DNA of 36,052 nt from a bacterium (GTDB lineage: Bacteria; Bacillota; Clostridia; UBA1381), in NCBI GenBank assembly GCA_030536655.1, contig JAUNPN010000015.1, positions 1 to 36,052 on the forward strand. The letters run 5' to 3'. The position numbers and the translations under genes are program-made. Below the pieces are notes generated by a model. It made no database searches and was not told the origin of the DNA. It saw only the letters and a program-made list of their open reading frames with translations. Positions within the stretch are counted from its first letter, which is position 1. Every line of letters begins with the position of its first letter. Shown one piece after another: positions 16,706 through 23,950 of the stretch.

Positions 16706-18826
16706 TTACTGAGCATTTATATATGCCTCTATATGATCGGCAAGCTCGTCAAGTCCCATACTGCTTGTATTTACGCACAGATCGTAATATTCGGGCTTAC
16801 CCCACTCATAGGTTGAAAAATAATTGAAATAGTATTCTCTGTTCTTTTCTTTTTTGTTTATGTAATTTTCTGCCTTAACTCTGCTCATATTTCCACGCTT
16901 TTCAACATTCTTCACTCTGTCCTCATAATTCGCCGCAACAAAAACATCTATTGTATTTACGCCCGCCTCGTTGAGAACGTAGTTTGACAGTCTTCCGACT
17001 ATTATACACGGAGACATTTTAGCAAGCTGAAGAATAATCTTAGACTGAATTTTAAACATCTTATCGCTTGTTGACGCATCATACTCCTTAGCCGCATAAA
17101 TGCTTCCTGCGGTAAGCAGATCCAAAAGCTCACTGCGCTGCATTTCTTCAACGTTCCTTACCTTGCTTTCGGAAATATTCAGAGCCTTTGAGGTATATTT
17201 TATCATATCCTCGTCATAGAAGGGAATATCCAGCTTCTTTGCAAGTATGGCGGCAAGCTCTCTGCCTCTGCTGCCGTACTGACGGCCGAATGTAATAATA
17301 AGCCTGTTTCCGGTACGCTCCTCGTATTCCTTTCCTCCGGTATATTCCGCCGTGCTGACGTCGACGTTTATCTCAGGTATTATATCATATCCCGCTTGTT
17401 TTTCGTATCCCGGAATTATCCAGTCTCTTCCGGCAGAAATACCAAGATATTCATTATCATAATTCGATTCAACCTCTGCCTGCGGAAATTTCTTAAGGTA
17501 CCACAGCTTCATCAGTGCAAAATATACAATAAAAGCTGCCGGGAAGCCGAAGAAATATCCGAAATCGGAAAAGATATTTGCAAGGATTGTACCTGCGATA
17601 AGAGCTGCCATACCGCAGAGGTTTATTCCTCCGTGATAACGATACTGTCCGTCTGATTTGTATAAATCCTGAACGTTAAGCCGGCGGCGTCTTATAATAT
17701 AGTAATCGCATATCATTATACCGGCAATTGCGGACAAAATCGAACCGAAATATCCCAGGTACGTATAAAGCTGATTCAATATGTTCCATGGCTGAACAAG
17801 GCAGCCGATAAGTCCCGCAATAATTACCGCGAGTTTATAAGGCAGCTTCCACCGCGCGCCGGCGTTTGTAAAGCACATTGCCGGAGGAACAAGGTTTGCC
17901 GCCGTATTTGTAGACCACTGTGCAAGAATAACCATTACAAGAAGTATCACAAGCGTAACGCCGGTTGCCTGCTGCTGAATAACCTCAACCGGATTCCAGT
18001 TTCCCGTGGTCTTAAATGAAATGGCTCCGATTATTGCTATAAAAGCTTCAATTATCGGAAGTGTGGCAAACTGCGGTATCCAGTTGTTAATATTTCTTTT
18101 AAACCAATTCTTTTCTCCCATAGGAGCCTTAAGGCTTCTCGTCATATTGGGAATATCCGCCGCAAGCGCAGCCCACATACCCATATTTGCGCTCATCGTG
18201 ACAAACCAATAGCTTGCGGAGGGCTGAGCGGGGTGATACCCAAGAATTGAGAAGTTCTGAAGAGCGGCAAGGTTATTTACCTTATAAAACATCCAACAGG
18301 TTATTAGTATTATGCAGGGAGCAGCAAAGGATGAAAACTTATCTATAGCTTTTATGCCGAGCATTGTATTTATAACCTGAAGAGCCGCAAAGATCACGAA
18401 CCAAAGAAACCAGTTGTCAATTCCGAACAACGCCATGGTAAAATAATTTATAGCTGTAGAACCTATATACGTATTTATTCCGAACCAACAGGAGGCTATA
18501 ATTCCCCTTGCCACGGACGGAAGATGGACTCCGCTTGTGCCGAAAGGCGCTCTTAAATACGTAGCAAAAGAAAGTCCGTGTTCAACGCCGATATCTCCGG
18601 TAAGACTTCCGATGAATGCAATTATAAGGTTTGCGACGAAGGTTGCCGATGCAACTCCTATAACGCCCATTTTTTCAATACCGCTTGCGCCGAAGCTGAA
18701 AACGGAAATTACTATTGCCATTCCTATCCATATGTTTGCAAATCCCAAGCCGCTCAAAGCGCGTCGTCTTGACGTGACAGGCAATACGTCATCCGAGATA
18801 AGCGTGTTTCTTTTATTTTCTTTCAT
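16706..18826 (-). CDS. NCS1-family permease fused to a cytidylate-kinase-like domain
   Basis: The 706-residue product has two parts. Residues 1 to about 455 are an NCS1 nucleobase/hydantoin:cation symporter with about 12 helices (LSGLGFANIWIGMAIVISVF, SCWFGINTYIGSTAINYF, AQWSTNTAANLVPPAM). About 50 polar residues follow. The last 200 residues (16706-17308) are a cytidylate-kinase-like P-loop domain of the Cytidylate_kin2 type: LIITFGRQYGSRGRELA at the phosphate loop, LDIPFYDEDMI, CIIVGRLSNYVL and a Lys/Arg-rich lid. NCS1 members include the hydantoin transporter Mhp1 and cytosine and allantoin permeases, so hydantoin uptake fits the neighbouring hydantoinase genes. The fused kinase domain is odd, and its substrate is unknown. 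I start at the ATG at 18826, preceded by AGGATGTGG; a GTG at 18835 is the alternative. Confidence 0.87.
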   Translation of the reverse strand: MKENKRNTLISDDVLPVTSRRRALSGLGFANIWIGMAIVISVFSFGASGIEKMGVIGVASATFVANLIIAFIGSLTGDIGVEHGLSFATYLRAPFGTSGVHLPSVARGIIASCWFGINTYIGSTAINYFTMALFGIDNWFLWFVIFAALQVINTMLGIKAIDKFSSFAAPCIILITCWMFYKVNNLAALQNFSILGYHPAQPSASYWFVTMSANMGMWAALAADIPNMTRSLKAPMGEKNWFKRNINNWIPQFATLPIIEAFIAIIGAISFKTTGNWNPVEVIQQQATGVTLVILLVMVILAQWSTNTAANLVPPAMCFTNAGARWKLPYKLAVIIAGLIGCLVQPWNILNQLYTYLGYFGSILSAIAGIMICDYYIIRRRRLNVQDLYKSDGQYRYHGGINLCGMAALIAGTILANIFSDFGYFFGFPAAFIVYFALMKLWYLKKFPQAEVESNYDNEYLGISAGRDWIIPGYEKQAGYDIIPEINVDVSTAEYTGGKEYEERTGNRLIITFGRQYGSRGRELAAILAKKLDIPFYDEDMIKYTSKALNISESKVRNVEEMQRSELLDLLTAGSIYAAKEYDASTSDKMFKIQSKIILQLAKMSPCIIVGRLSNYVLNEAGVNTIDVFVAANYEDRVKNVEKRGNMSRVKAENYINKKEKNREYYFNYFSTYEWGKPEYYDLCVNTSSMGLDELADHIEAYINAQ

Positions 18827-18840
18827 TGTTACCACATCCT

Positions 18841-18886
18841 AAAAACAAAGCGGGCAGGGAGACATAAATTATGCATCTTTGCCCGC
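18841..18886 (-). terminator. Terminator-like hairpin between hyuB and the permease gene
   Basis: On the minus strand GCGGGCA (18886-18880) pairs with TGCCCGC (18856-18850), followed by TTTGTTTTT. It lies immediately after the hyuB stop and before the ribosome-binding site of the permease gene. It would lower transport-gene expression relative to the enzymes unless read-through occurs. Confidence 0.6.
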
Positions 18887-18904
18887 AGATTATTGACCTT
18901 TATG

Positions 18905-20683
18905 TTATTTTGACGCCCTTAAAGCTTCTGTAGCCGCAGCATCCACAGTCATCGACGCCGGGTCGATAACAACGCCGTATGATTTTTTTGCGTCCTCTAT
19001 GGTTGTAAAATCGTCAAGAACATCGCCCAAAACCAATTCGGGATCTCTCTCAAAAGGATTTCCGTAACCGCCGCCGCAGGGAGTACGAATCTGAAGCACG
19101 TCGTTTACTCCGAACTCCTCATCCGAAAGCTTAGCTTGGAGCGATACCGCGTCCGCGCTGCCGGGGTTCTTTGTAAGGCTTGCGGAATGTCCGTCCGCAC
19201 CGCCGAACAAGCCCTTCGGGGCTTCAATATGTCTGTCGCCCTCACAGGTAACAGTTCCCTCCTGCAAAAAGCGTGTTTCGCGGATTATTCCCAATCCGCC
19301 TCTCCACTTACCCGGAGCGACAAGTTCGGGATTAAGCTCATAACGCTCAACTCTGAGCGGATAATGCCATTCAATTTCCTCAATTGGTACGTTTCTTGTA
19401 TTTGCTACAAGAGCGTCGCAGGAATCGATAGCATCCTTTCCGCAGCGTCCACCGTAAGAGCCTTCATCAACCTCAAGGTATACCCAATATTCGCCTTTGT
19501 CTTTGTTAAAGCCGTTGTAGCTTACAAAGTGAATATGCGCGCTTGTACCCGCGGATACCCTGTCGGGCATAACATCTGCCAAAGAACGCATTACGCAGTC
19601 CGCAAGCAGATTTGCCTGATTAAATCTTGAGAATGACGCTCTGGGGAAGTTCGGGTTAAAAATACAGCCTTTGGGCGCGATAACTGTTACCGGACGTCTC
19701 ATACCATCGTTTTGAGGAATATACTGATGATAAATATCATCGTCAAGGAACAGAGCGTGCATAATGTAGCTTATCGACGTCATTGTCGTGCCCTCAAACG
19801 ACGCGTTAAACGCAGTGTATACCTCGTCCGCGCTTCCCGTAAGGTCTATTGTAACCGTATCGCCCTTGATAGTGGTCGTTGTGCAAACCTTAAGCATTTT
19901 GTCAAGATTTATACCGTCGTTGTCAAGATAGCCCTCCGCATAGTATGTTCCGTCCGGAACCTTTGCAATTGCATTTCTGAGCATTCTCTCGGAATAATCC
20001 ATCCAGTCTTCAATAGCCGAAAATACAGTTTCAATGCCGTATTTGTCAAGCAGTTCCGTAAATCTCTTTATACCGTGACGGGCGGAAGCAATCATAGCCT
20101 TTAAGTCATTCTCGTTCATTGACGGAGTACGAACGTTATCGAGAATCATTCTCCAAAGCTGGTCATTTCTCTTGCCCTCTTCATATATCTTTAACGCATA
20201 ATAAATTCTTGTTTCTGCATATATATCACGCGCAAATACGTCCATACCCGGAGTATGCGAACCGTTATCGAGAAGATGCGCCTGTACGCAGGAAAAGCTT
20301 ATGAGCTGACCTTTGTAAAAAATCGGGAGACATATATGCAAATCGGGAGAGTGCGAGGTTCCGTAGTAGGGATGGTTATGAATAAAAATATCACCCTCAT
20401 GAATATCCTCAAGCTTCCACCTTGTAAGAATACCCTTAACATTTCCTCCGATCGAGCCTACGTGCATCGGTGTGCTTTCGCTTTCGCAAAGCTGTCTGCC
20501 GTTTATATCGACAATACCCGCGCCTATATCCTCGGATTCGCGTATGATACTCGAATATGACATTCTGTAAAGTACCATACCCATTTCCTGTGCAATCATC
20601 TTAAAGGAGCCGCCCAGAACCTGCAAGGTAACCGGATCAACTTCGACTCTCGGGATATTTAACCCTTCAATCATCTTAGCCAT
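18905..20683 (-). CDS. hyuB: Hydantoinase B / oxoprolinase family protein (HyuB subunit)
   Basis: HyuB is the second subunit of ATP-dependent hydantoin-opening enzymes (N-methylhydantoinase, 5-oxoprolinase, acetone/acetophenone carboxylase relatives). The 592-residue protein shows the family's opening block (DPVTLQVLGGSFKMIAQEMG), the SESTPMHVGSIGGNVKG region, the metal-ligand-rich segment GDIFIHNHPYYGTSHSPDLH, and the C-terminal GGLGIIRE and PCGGGYGNPFERDPE motifs. The length is slightly above the family norm. The ATG has a GAAAGGAATG site and starts 25 nt after hyuA. Separate A and B genes, rather than a fused oxoprolinase, are the bacterial hydantoinase pattern. With the neighbouring carbamoyl-amidase gene, N-methylhydantoin is the most attractive substrate, but another hydantoin is possible. 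Confidence 0.9.
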   Translation of the reverse strand: MAKMIEGLNIPRVEVDPVTLQVLGGSFKMIAQEMGMVLYRMSYSSIIRESEDIGAGIVDINGRQLCESESTPMHVGSIGGNVKGILTRWKLEDIHEGDIFIHNHPYYGTSHSPDLHICLPIFYKGQLISFSCVQAHLLDNGSHTPGMDVFARDIYAETRIYYALKIYEEGKRNDQLWRMILDNVRTPSMNENDLKAMIASARHGIKRFTELLDKYGIETVFSAIEDWMDYSERMLRNAIAKVPDGTYYAEGYLDNDGINLDKMLKVCTTTTIKGDTVTIDLTGSADEVYTAFNASFEGTTMTSISYIMHALFLDDDIYHQYIPQNDGMRRPVTVIAPKGCIFNPNFPRASFSRFNQANLLADCVMRSLADVMPDRVSAGTSAHIHFVSYNGFNKDKGEYWVYLEVDEGSYGGRCGKDAIDSCDALVANTRNVPIEEIEWHYPLRVERYELNPELVAPGKWRGGLGIIRETRFLQEGTVTCEGDRHIEAPKGLFGGADGHSASLTKNPGSADAVSLQAKLSDEEFGVNDVLQIRTPCGGGYGNPFERDPELVLGDVLDDFTTIEDAKKSYGVVIDPASMTVDAAATEALRASK

Positions 20684-20708
20684 AAAATATCATTCCTTTC
20701 TATGCCGC

Positions 20709-22781
20709 TCAATCATTGATATCTATTACAATTACGCCATAATCGTTTACATTACCCACACAATCGGGTTCGATAACAATAGTCGTATCCATCTGATTGA
20801 TAATAGCCGGACCGGGGATAACATCTCCCGCCTTAAATTTCGTTCTGTCGTAAACCTTTGTCGTCATATGCTTGGGCTTTCCGTCAACCTTAAACGTAAC
20901 TTGTCTTTCATCAATAACGGCAGCGGATATATCGCCGTTTCCTTTTTCAATCTCAATCGGTTCAAGATTTTCTATCGCTCCCGTACCGATTACACGAATA
21001 TTAACGATTTCAACCGCAACGTCGCGGAACGCACGTCCAAACTGCTTCTTATGGATTTCATGGAATGAATCCTTAAGCTTCTCTATTGTTTCATCCGTAA
21101 CATCGCCGCCTATTATGGGAACTCTCATCTCATAACCCTGACCCTCGTAACGGCAGTCGGCAACTCTTTGAATAACAATATTGTCATCGGTCATATTGTC
21201 CTCTGTCAGTCTTTCGTACGCTTTCTTCTCAAGAGCCGCAAAGTCATTTGAAAGTCCCTCAAGATTTGCGTTTGTTGAAAGCTGCATTTCGGTTTTTGAA
21301 AAATCGTACATAAGATCTGTGTTTACAAGACCGACTGCACATAAAGCTCCCGGATTAAGCGGAACGATAACGTTCTTCATACCCAATTCTCTCGCTACCG
21401 AACAAGCGTGGAGCGAGCCGGCGCCGCCGCAGGCAAAGAGCGCAAATTCTCTAGGGTCAAAGCCGCGTCTTACGCTTTCCTTTTCAATCTCCTGAATCAT
21501 ATTGTTATTCATTACGTCAATAATACCCTGAGCTGCTTCGTAAAGATCCTGTCCGAGAGGACTGCCTACCTTATCCATAATGGCTTTTTCCGCAAGCTCC
21601 GGACGAATCGTCATTCTTCCGCCGAGAAGCTTTCTTCCAAGCCTTCCTAAAATAATGTTGGCGTCGGAAACCGTAGGCTCAGTACCGCCTCTGTCGTAGC
21701 AGGCAGGTCCGGGAACCGCGCCCGCGCTCTGCGGTCCTACGCGGAAAAATCCGCCCTCGTCAATGTACGCGATAGAACCGCCGCCCGCGCCGATTGTACC
21801 TACGTCAATCATTGGAACCATTGCGGAGTATCCGCCGACCTTTGTATCGAGCAGATGCTTCATACTTGGCTTTAAATCCGCCAGTACTGAAATATCCGCG
21901 GAGGTTCCGCCTATATCCAAAGTAATAACGTTATTTATGCCTGTAAGCTTTGTTGTCCAAATGGCGCCCAGAACACCTCCGACAGGTCCCGAAAGCAGGA
22001 GATTAACCGGTTTTTTACGCGCGGCTTTTGCCGATGCAACTCCTCCGAACGACTGCATAAGATGGACCTTTGCGGTATAACCCTGTTCTTTCAGCGTCAT
22101 TTCAAGCTGTTTAATATATCTTGCAGTTGTGGGACCTATGTAAGCGTTAAGTCCTGTTGTTGTAAAGCGCTCATATTCTCTGAACTGCGGAAGTACCTCG
22201 GAGCTGACAGAAATGTATACCTCGGGATATTCTTCTTTTATTATTTCCTTAACGCGCTGCTCGTGAGCGGGGTTAAGGAATGAAAACAGAAAGCACACGG
22301 CAATCGCCTCTACCTTTTCTGCTTTCATCTTTCTTACCGCAGCTCTGACCTCATCCTCGTTGAGAGGTATAAGCTCGGCTCCGTCCGGCGCGGTAACGCG
22401 CTCCGAAACTGCGTATCTGTCACGTCTTTGGCAAACTGGATATTTCTGCCACGGAATATCTTCAACAATCGAAAAGTTAGTTGGTCTTTTATGGCGGGCG
22501 ATGTGAATAATATCTCTGTATCCCTTTGTAGTGATCATACCCGCTCTTGCGCCTTTGTGCTCAAGAACCATATTTGTTGCAATTGTTGTTCCATGGAAGA
22601 TCTCCTGTATCTCGTTATGCTTTATATTAAGCTTATCGCAGATGGCATTTATTCCCTCCATCATACCTATTGACGGATCATGCGGAGTAGTCGAGGTTTT
22701 ATATACCTCAATTTTTCCGTCGTCGTCTACGTATATAAAGTCCGTAAACGTACCGCCTACATCGACACCTATTCTTTTCAT
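20709..22781 (-). CDS. hyuA: Hydantoinase A / oxoprolinase family protein (HyuA subunit)
   Basis: HyuA is the ATP-using subunit that phosphorylates the ring-opened carbonyl with HyuB. The 690-residue product starts with the acetate/sugar-kinase phosphate motif (GVDVGGTFTDFIYVDDDG), followed by GTTIATNMVLEHKGARAGMI and RHKRPTNF. It also has the second nucleotide motif TLDIGGTSADISV and the family hallmark GAGGGSIAYIDEGG...GPQSAGAVPGPACYDRGG. All key motifs and the full length are intact. GAAAGGAG precedes the ATG. Its partner hyuB follows after 25 nt. The upstream gap of 124 nt to the amidase gene contains a terminator-like hairpin, so hyuAB expression may be set by read-through. Confidence 0.92.
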   Translation of the reverse strand: MKRIGVDVGGTFTDFIYVDDDGKIEVYKTSTTPHDPSIGMMEGINAICDKLNIKHNEIQEIFHGTTIATNMVLEHKGARAGMITTKGYRDIIHIARHKRPTNFSIVEDIPWQKYPVCQRRDRYAVSERVTAPDGAELIPLNEDEVRAAVRKMKAEKVEAIAVCFLFSFLNPAHEQRVKEIIKEEYPEVYISVSSEVLPQFREYERFTTTGLNAYIGPTTARYIKQLEMTLKEQGYTAKVHLMQSFGGVASAKAARKKPVNLLLSGPVGGVLGAIWTTKLTGINNVITLDIGGTSADISVLADLKPSMKHLLDTKVGGYSAMVPMIDVGTIGAGGGSIAYIDEGGFFRVGPQSAGAVPGPACYDRGGTEPTVSDANIILGRLGRKLLGGRMTIRPELAEKAIMDKVGSPLGQDLYEAAQGIIDVMNNNMIQEIEKESVRRGFDPREFALFACGGAGSLHACSVARELGMKNVIVPLNPGALCAVGLVNTDLMYDFSKTEMQLSTNANLEGLSNDFAALEKKAYERLTEDNMTDDNIVIQRVADCRYEGQGYEMRVPIIGGDVTDETIEKLKDSFHEIHKKQFGRAFRDVAVEIVNIRVIGTGAIENLEPIEIEKGNGDISAAVIDERQVTFKVDGKPKHMTTKVYDRTKFKAGDVIPGPAIINQMDTTIVIEPDCVGNVNDYGVIVIDIND

Positions 22782-22825
22782 GGTGTACCACTCCTTTCAA
22801 AATAAAAGATATCAGAATCAAGGAA

Positions 22826-22877
22826 TAAAAAAGCAGACTGCGGGAATTGTTTCCGTTACAAACCCCGTTGTCTGCTT
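22826..22877 (-). terminator. Terminator or attenuator between the amidase gene and hyuA
   Basis: On the minus strand AAGCAGAC (22877-22870) pairs with GTCTGCTT (22838-22831). CGGG/CCCG extends the stem inward, and a T-run follows (TTTTTTATT). It lies in the 124-nt gap after the amidase gene, and no strong promoter is visible between it and hyuA, so it would act as a partial terminator inside the operon. No separate sensor domain was recognised in the short leader. Confidence 0.65.
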
Positions 22878-22905
22878 CATATATTCAAATGTCTGTGTTT
22901 AATAA

Positions 22906-23640
22906 TCAATCAAAGCGTCTTTCGTGCTTTGTGTATACTGATGGGTCGATACCCTCCAGGTATTTTACAACCTCGTCAACCGGAACGACATCCGCAAACT
23001 TAGCGTCCATATCGAAAAGGTTCCATTCAACAACGCCGGGAACTCTGTCGCCGACCGTACCCTCGGGAACGATTGTCTTGAATCCGTAGCCGGTTGAATC
23101 CATAACCGTATGTCTTACGCATGCACAAGCTGTAGCGCCCATTACTATAAGAGTATCAACACCGAGATATGTAAGAGTCTGCGCAAGATATGTTCCGAAA
23201 AAGTTGGAAGCAAATTTCTTGTGAATTACCGGCTCCTCCGGGCGGGGTTTCAGCTTCGGGTCGATTTCCATCCAGTCGCTGTTTATATCAAGTGTTGAAA
23301 GAGGAATTTTTTCGTCCCATCTGCCGAGATCCATCTGGTCGTTTCCAAGGAAGCCCGTTGTTGTATGGAAAATAGGAACGCCGGATTTTCTTGCAGCCTC
23401 CAAAACCTTTAACGCTTCCGCGCAAACCTCCTCCGAGTGGTCGCAGGTGAAAGGATGACCCTCGCTCATCCAAGCCTTAGCCATATCCACCGTAGTGATA
23501 GCCGGCGCTTTGCCGTAACCCATCTTTCGCATGAAGCCGCGTTCTTTGTATATCTTCTTAGCCTCGGCAAACGCCTTTTTTAAAAGCTCCTCGTCAAACT
23601 CATAGTTATCAACGAATTTAAAATCTTTATTCTCTGCCAT
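22906..23640 (-). CDS. Isochorismatase-fold hydrolase, N-carbamoylsarcosine amidase-like
   Basis: The 244-residue protein belongs to the cysteine hydrolase (isochorismatase) superfamily. The family triad is visible as Asp52 (ITTVDMAKAW), Lys141 or 142 (IHKKFASNFFGT) and Cys174 (GATACACVRHTVMDS). The long N-terminal extension and the spacing of these residues resemble N-carbamoylsarcosine amidohydrolase, which splits N-carbamoylsarcosine to sarcosine, CO2 and ammonia. Next to hyuA and hyuB this makes a two-step route from N-methylhydantoin to sarcosine, as known in creatinine-fermenting anaerobes. The choice among N-carbamoyl amino acids is inference. I start at the ATG at 23640, preceded by GAAAGGAATTG; an upstream in-frame ATG at 23667 has no such site. 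It is the first gene of the operon. Confidence 0.85.
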   Translation of the reverse strand: MAENKDFKFVDNYEFDEELLKKAFAEAKKIYKERGFMRKMGYGKAPAITTVDMAKAWMSEGHPFTCDHSEEVCAEALKVLEAARKSGVPIFHTTTGFLGNDQMDLGRWDEKIPLSTLDINSDWMEIDPKLKPRPEEPVIHKKFASNFFGTYLAQTLTYLGVDTLIVMGATACACVRHTVMDSTGYGFKTIVPEGTVGDRVPGVVEWNLFDMDAKFADVVPVDEVVKYLEGIDPSVYTKHERRFD

Positions 23641-23729
23641 AGTTATCAATTCCTTTCTGACATTCAAAATTGTTTCGATACAGTCAAATACTTTTTATCC
23701 GGATTTCTTATTCCCTGTAACTTGACATT

Positions 23730-23758
23730 ATTATAAAACAACTCGTTTAATTTTGCAA
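23730..23758 (-). promoter_or_regulatory. Promoter of the hydantoinase operon
   Basis: On the minus strand TTGCAA (23758-23753) and TATAAT (23735-23730) are separated by 17 nt. Transcription would start near 23722, giving a leader of about 80 nt before the amidase ATG. Confidence 0.65.
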
Positions 23759-23770
23759 TACCTTTTCCGC

Positions 23771-23798
23771 TTTTGTCAAACCGTTATCAATGACAAAA
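23771..23798. promoter_or_regulatory. Candidate operator: 8-bp inverted repeat upstream of the operon promoter
   Basis: TTTTGTCA (23771-23778), a 12-nt spacer and TGACAAAA (23791-23798) form a perfect dyad. It lies 12 nt upstream of the operon -35 box, between the two divergent promoters. That is a normal place for an activator site, and the divergent HTH gene is the obvious candidate to bind it. Confidence 0.45.
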
Positions 23799-23891
23799 AA
23801 TTGACGTGCAGTCTTTTTCCGCGGCAGCAGTGACTTATATTGCTACAAATCCATCCCGTTTCCGACTGTATTTTATGTTAACTATTACTAC

Positions 23892-23920
23892 TGGAAAATT
23901 CGTATATTATATGATATAAT
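23892..23920 (+). promoter_or_regulatory. Promoter of the divergent HTH regulator
   Basis: TATAAT at 23915-23920 has an extended -10 (TGA immediately upstream) and a partial -35, TGGAAA (23892-23897), at 17 nt. The regulator ATG follows about 30 nt later with an AGGTGAT ribosome-binding site. Confidence 0.65.
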
Positions 23921-23950
23921 TTATATATAAAATTATATCAGGTGATGCAT

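Noticed and set aside
19136-22902. Plus-strand frames opposite hyuB and hyuA
   Set aside because: They are shadows of intact minus-strand genes with full family motifs.
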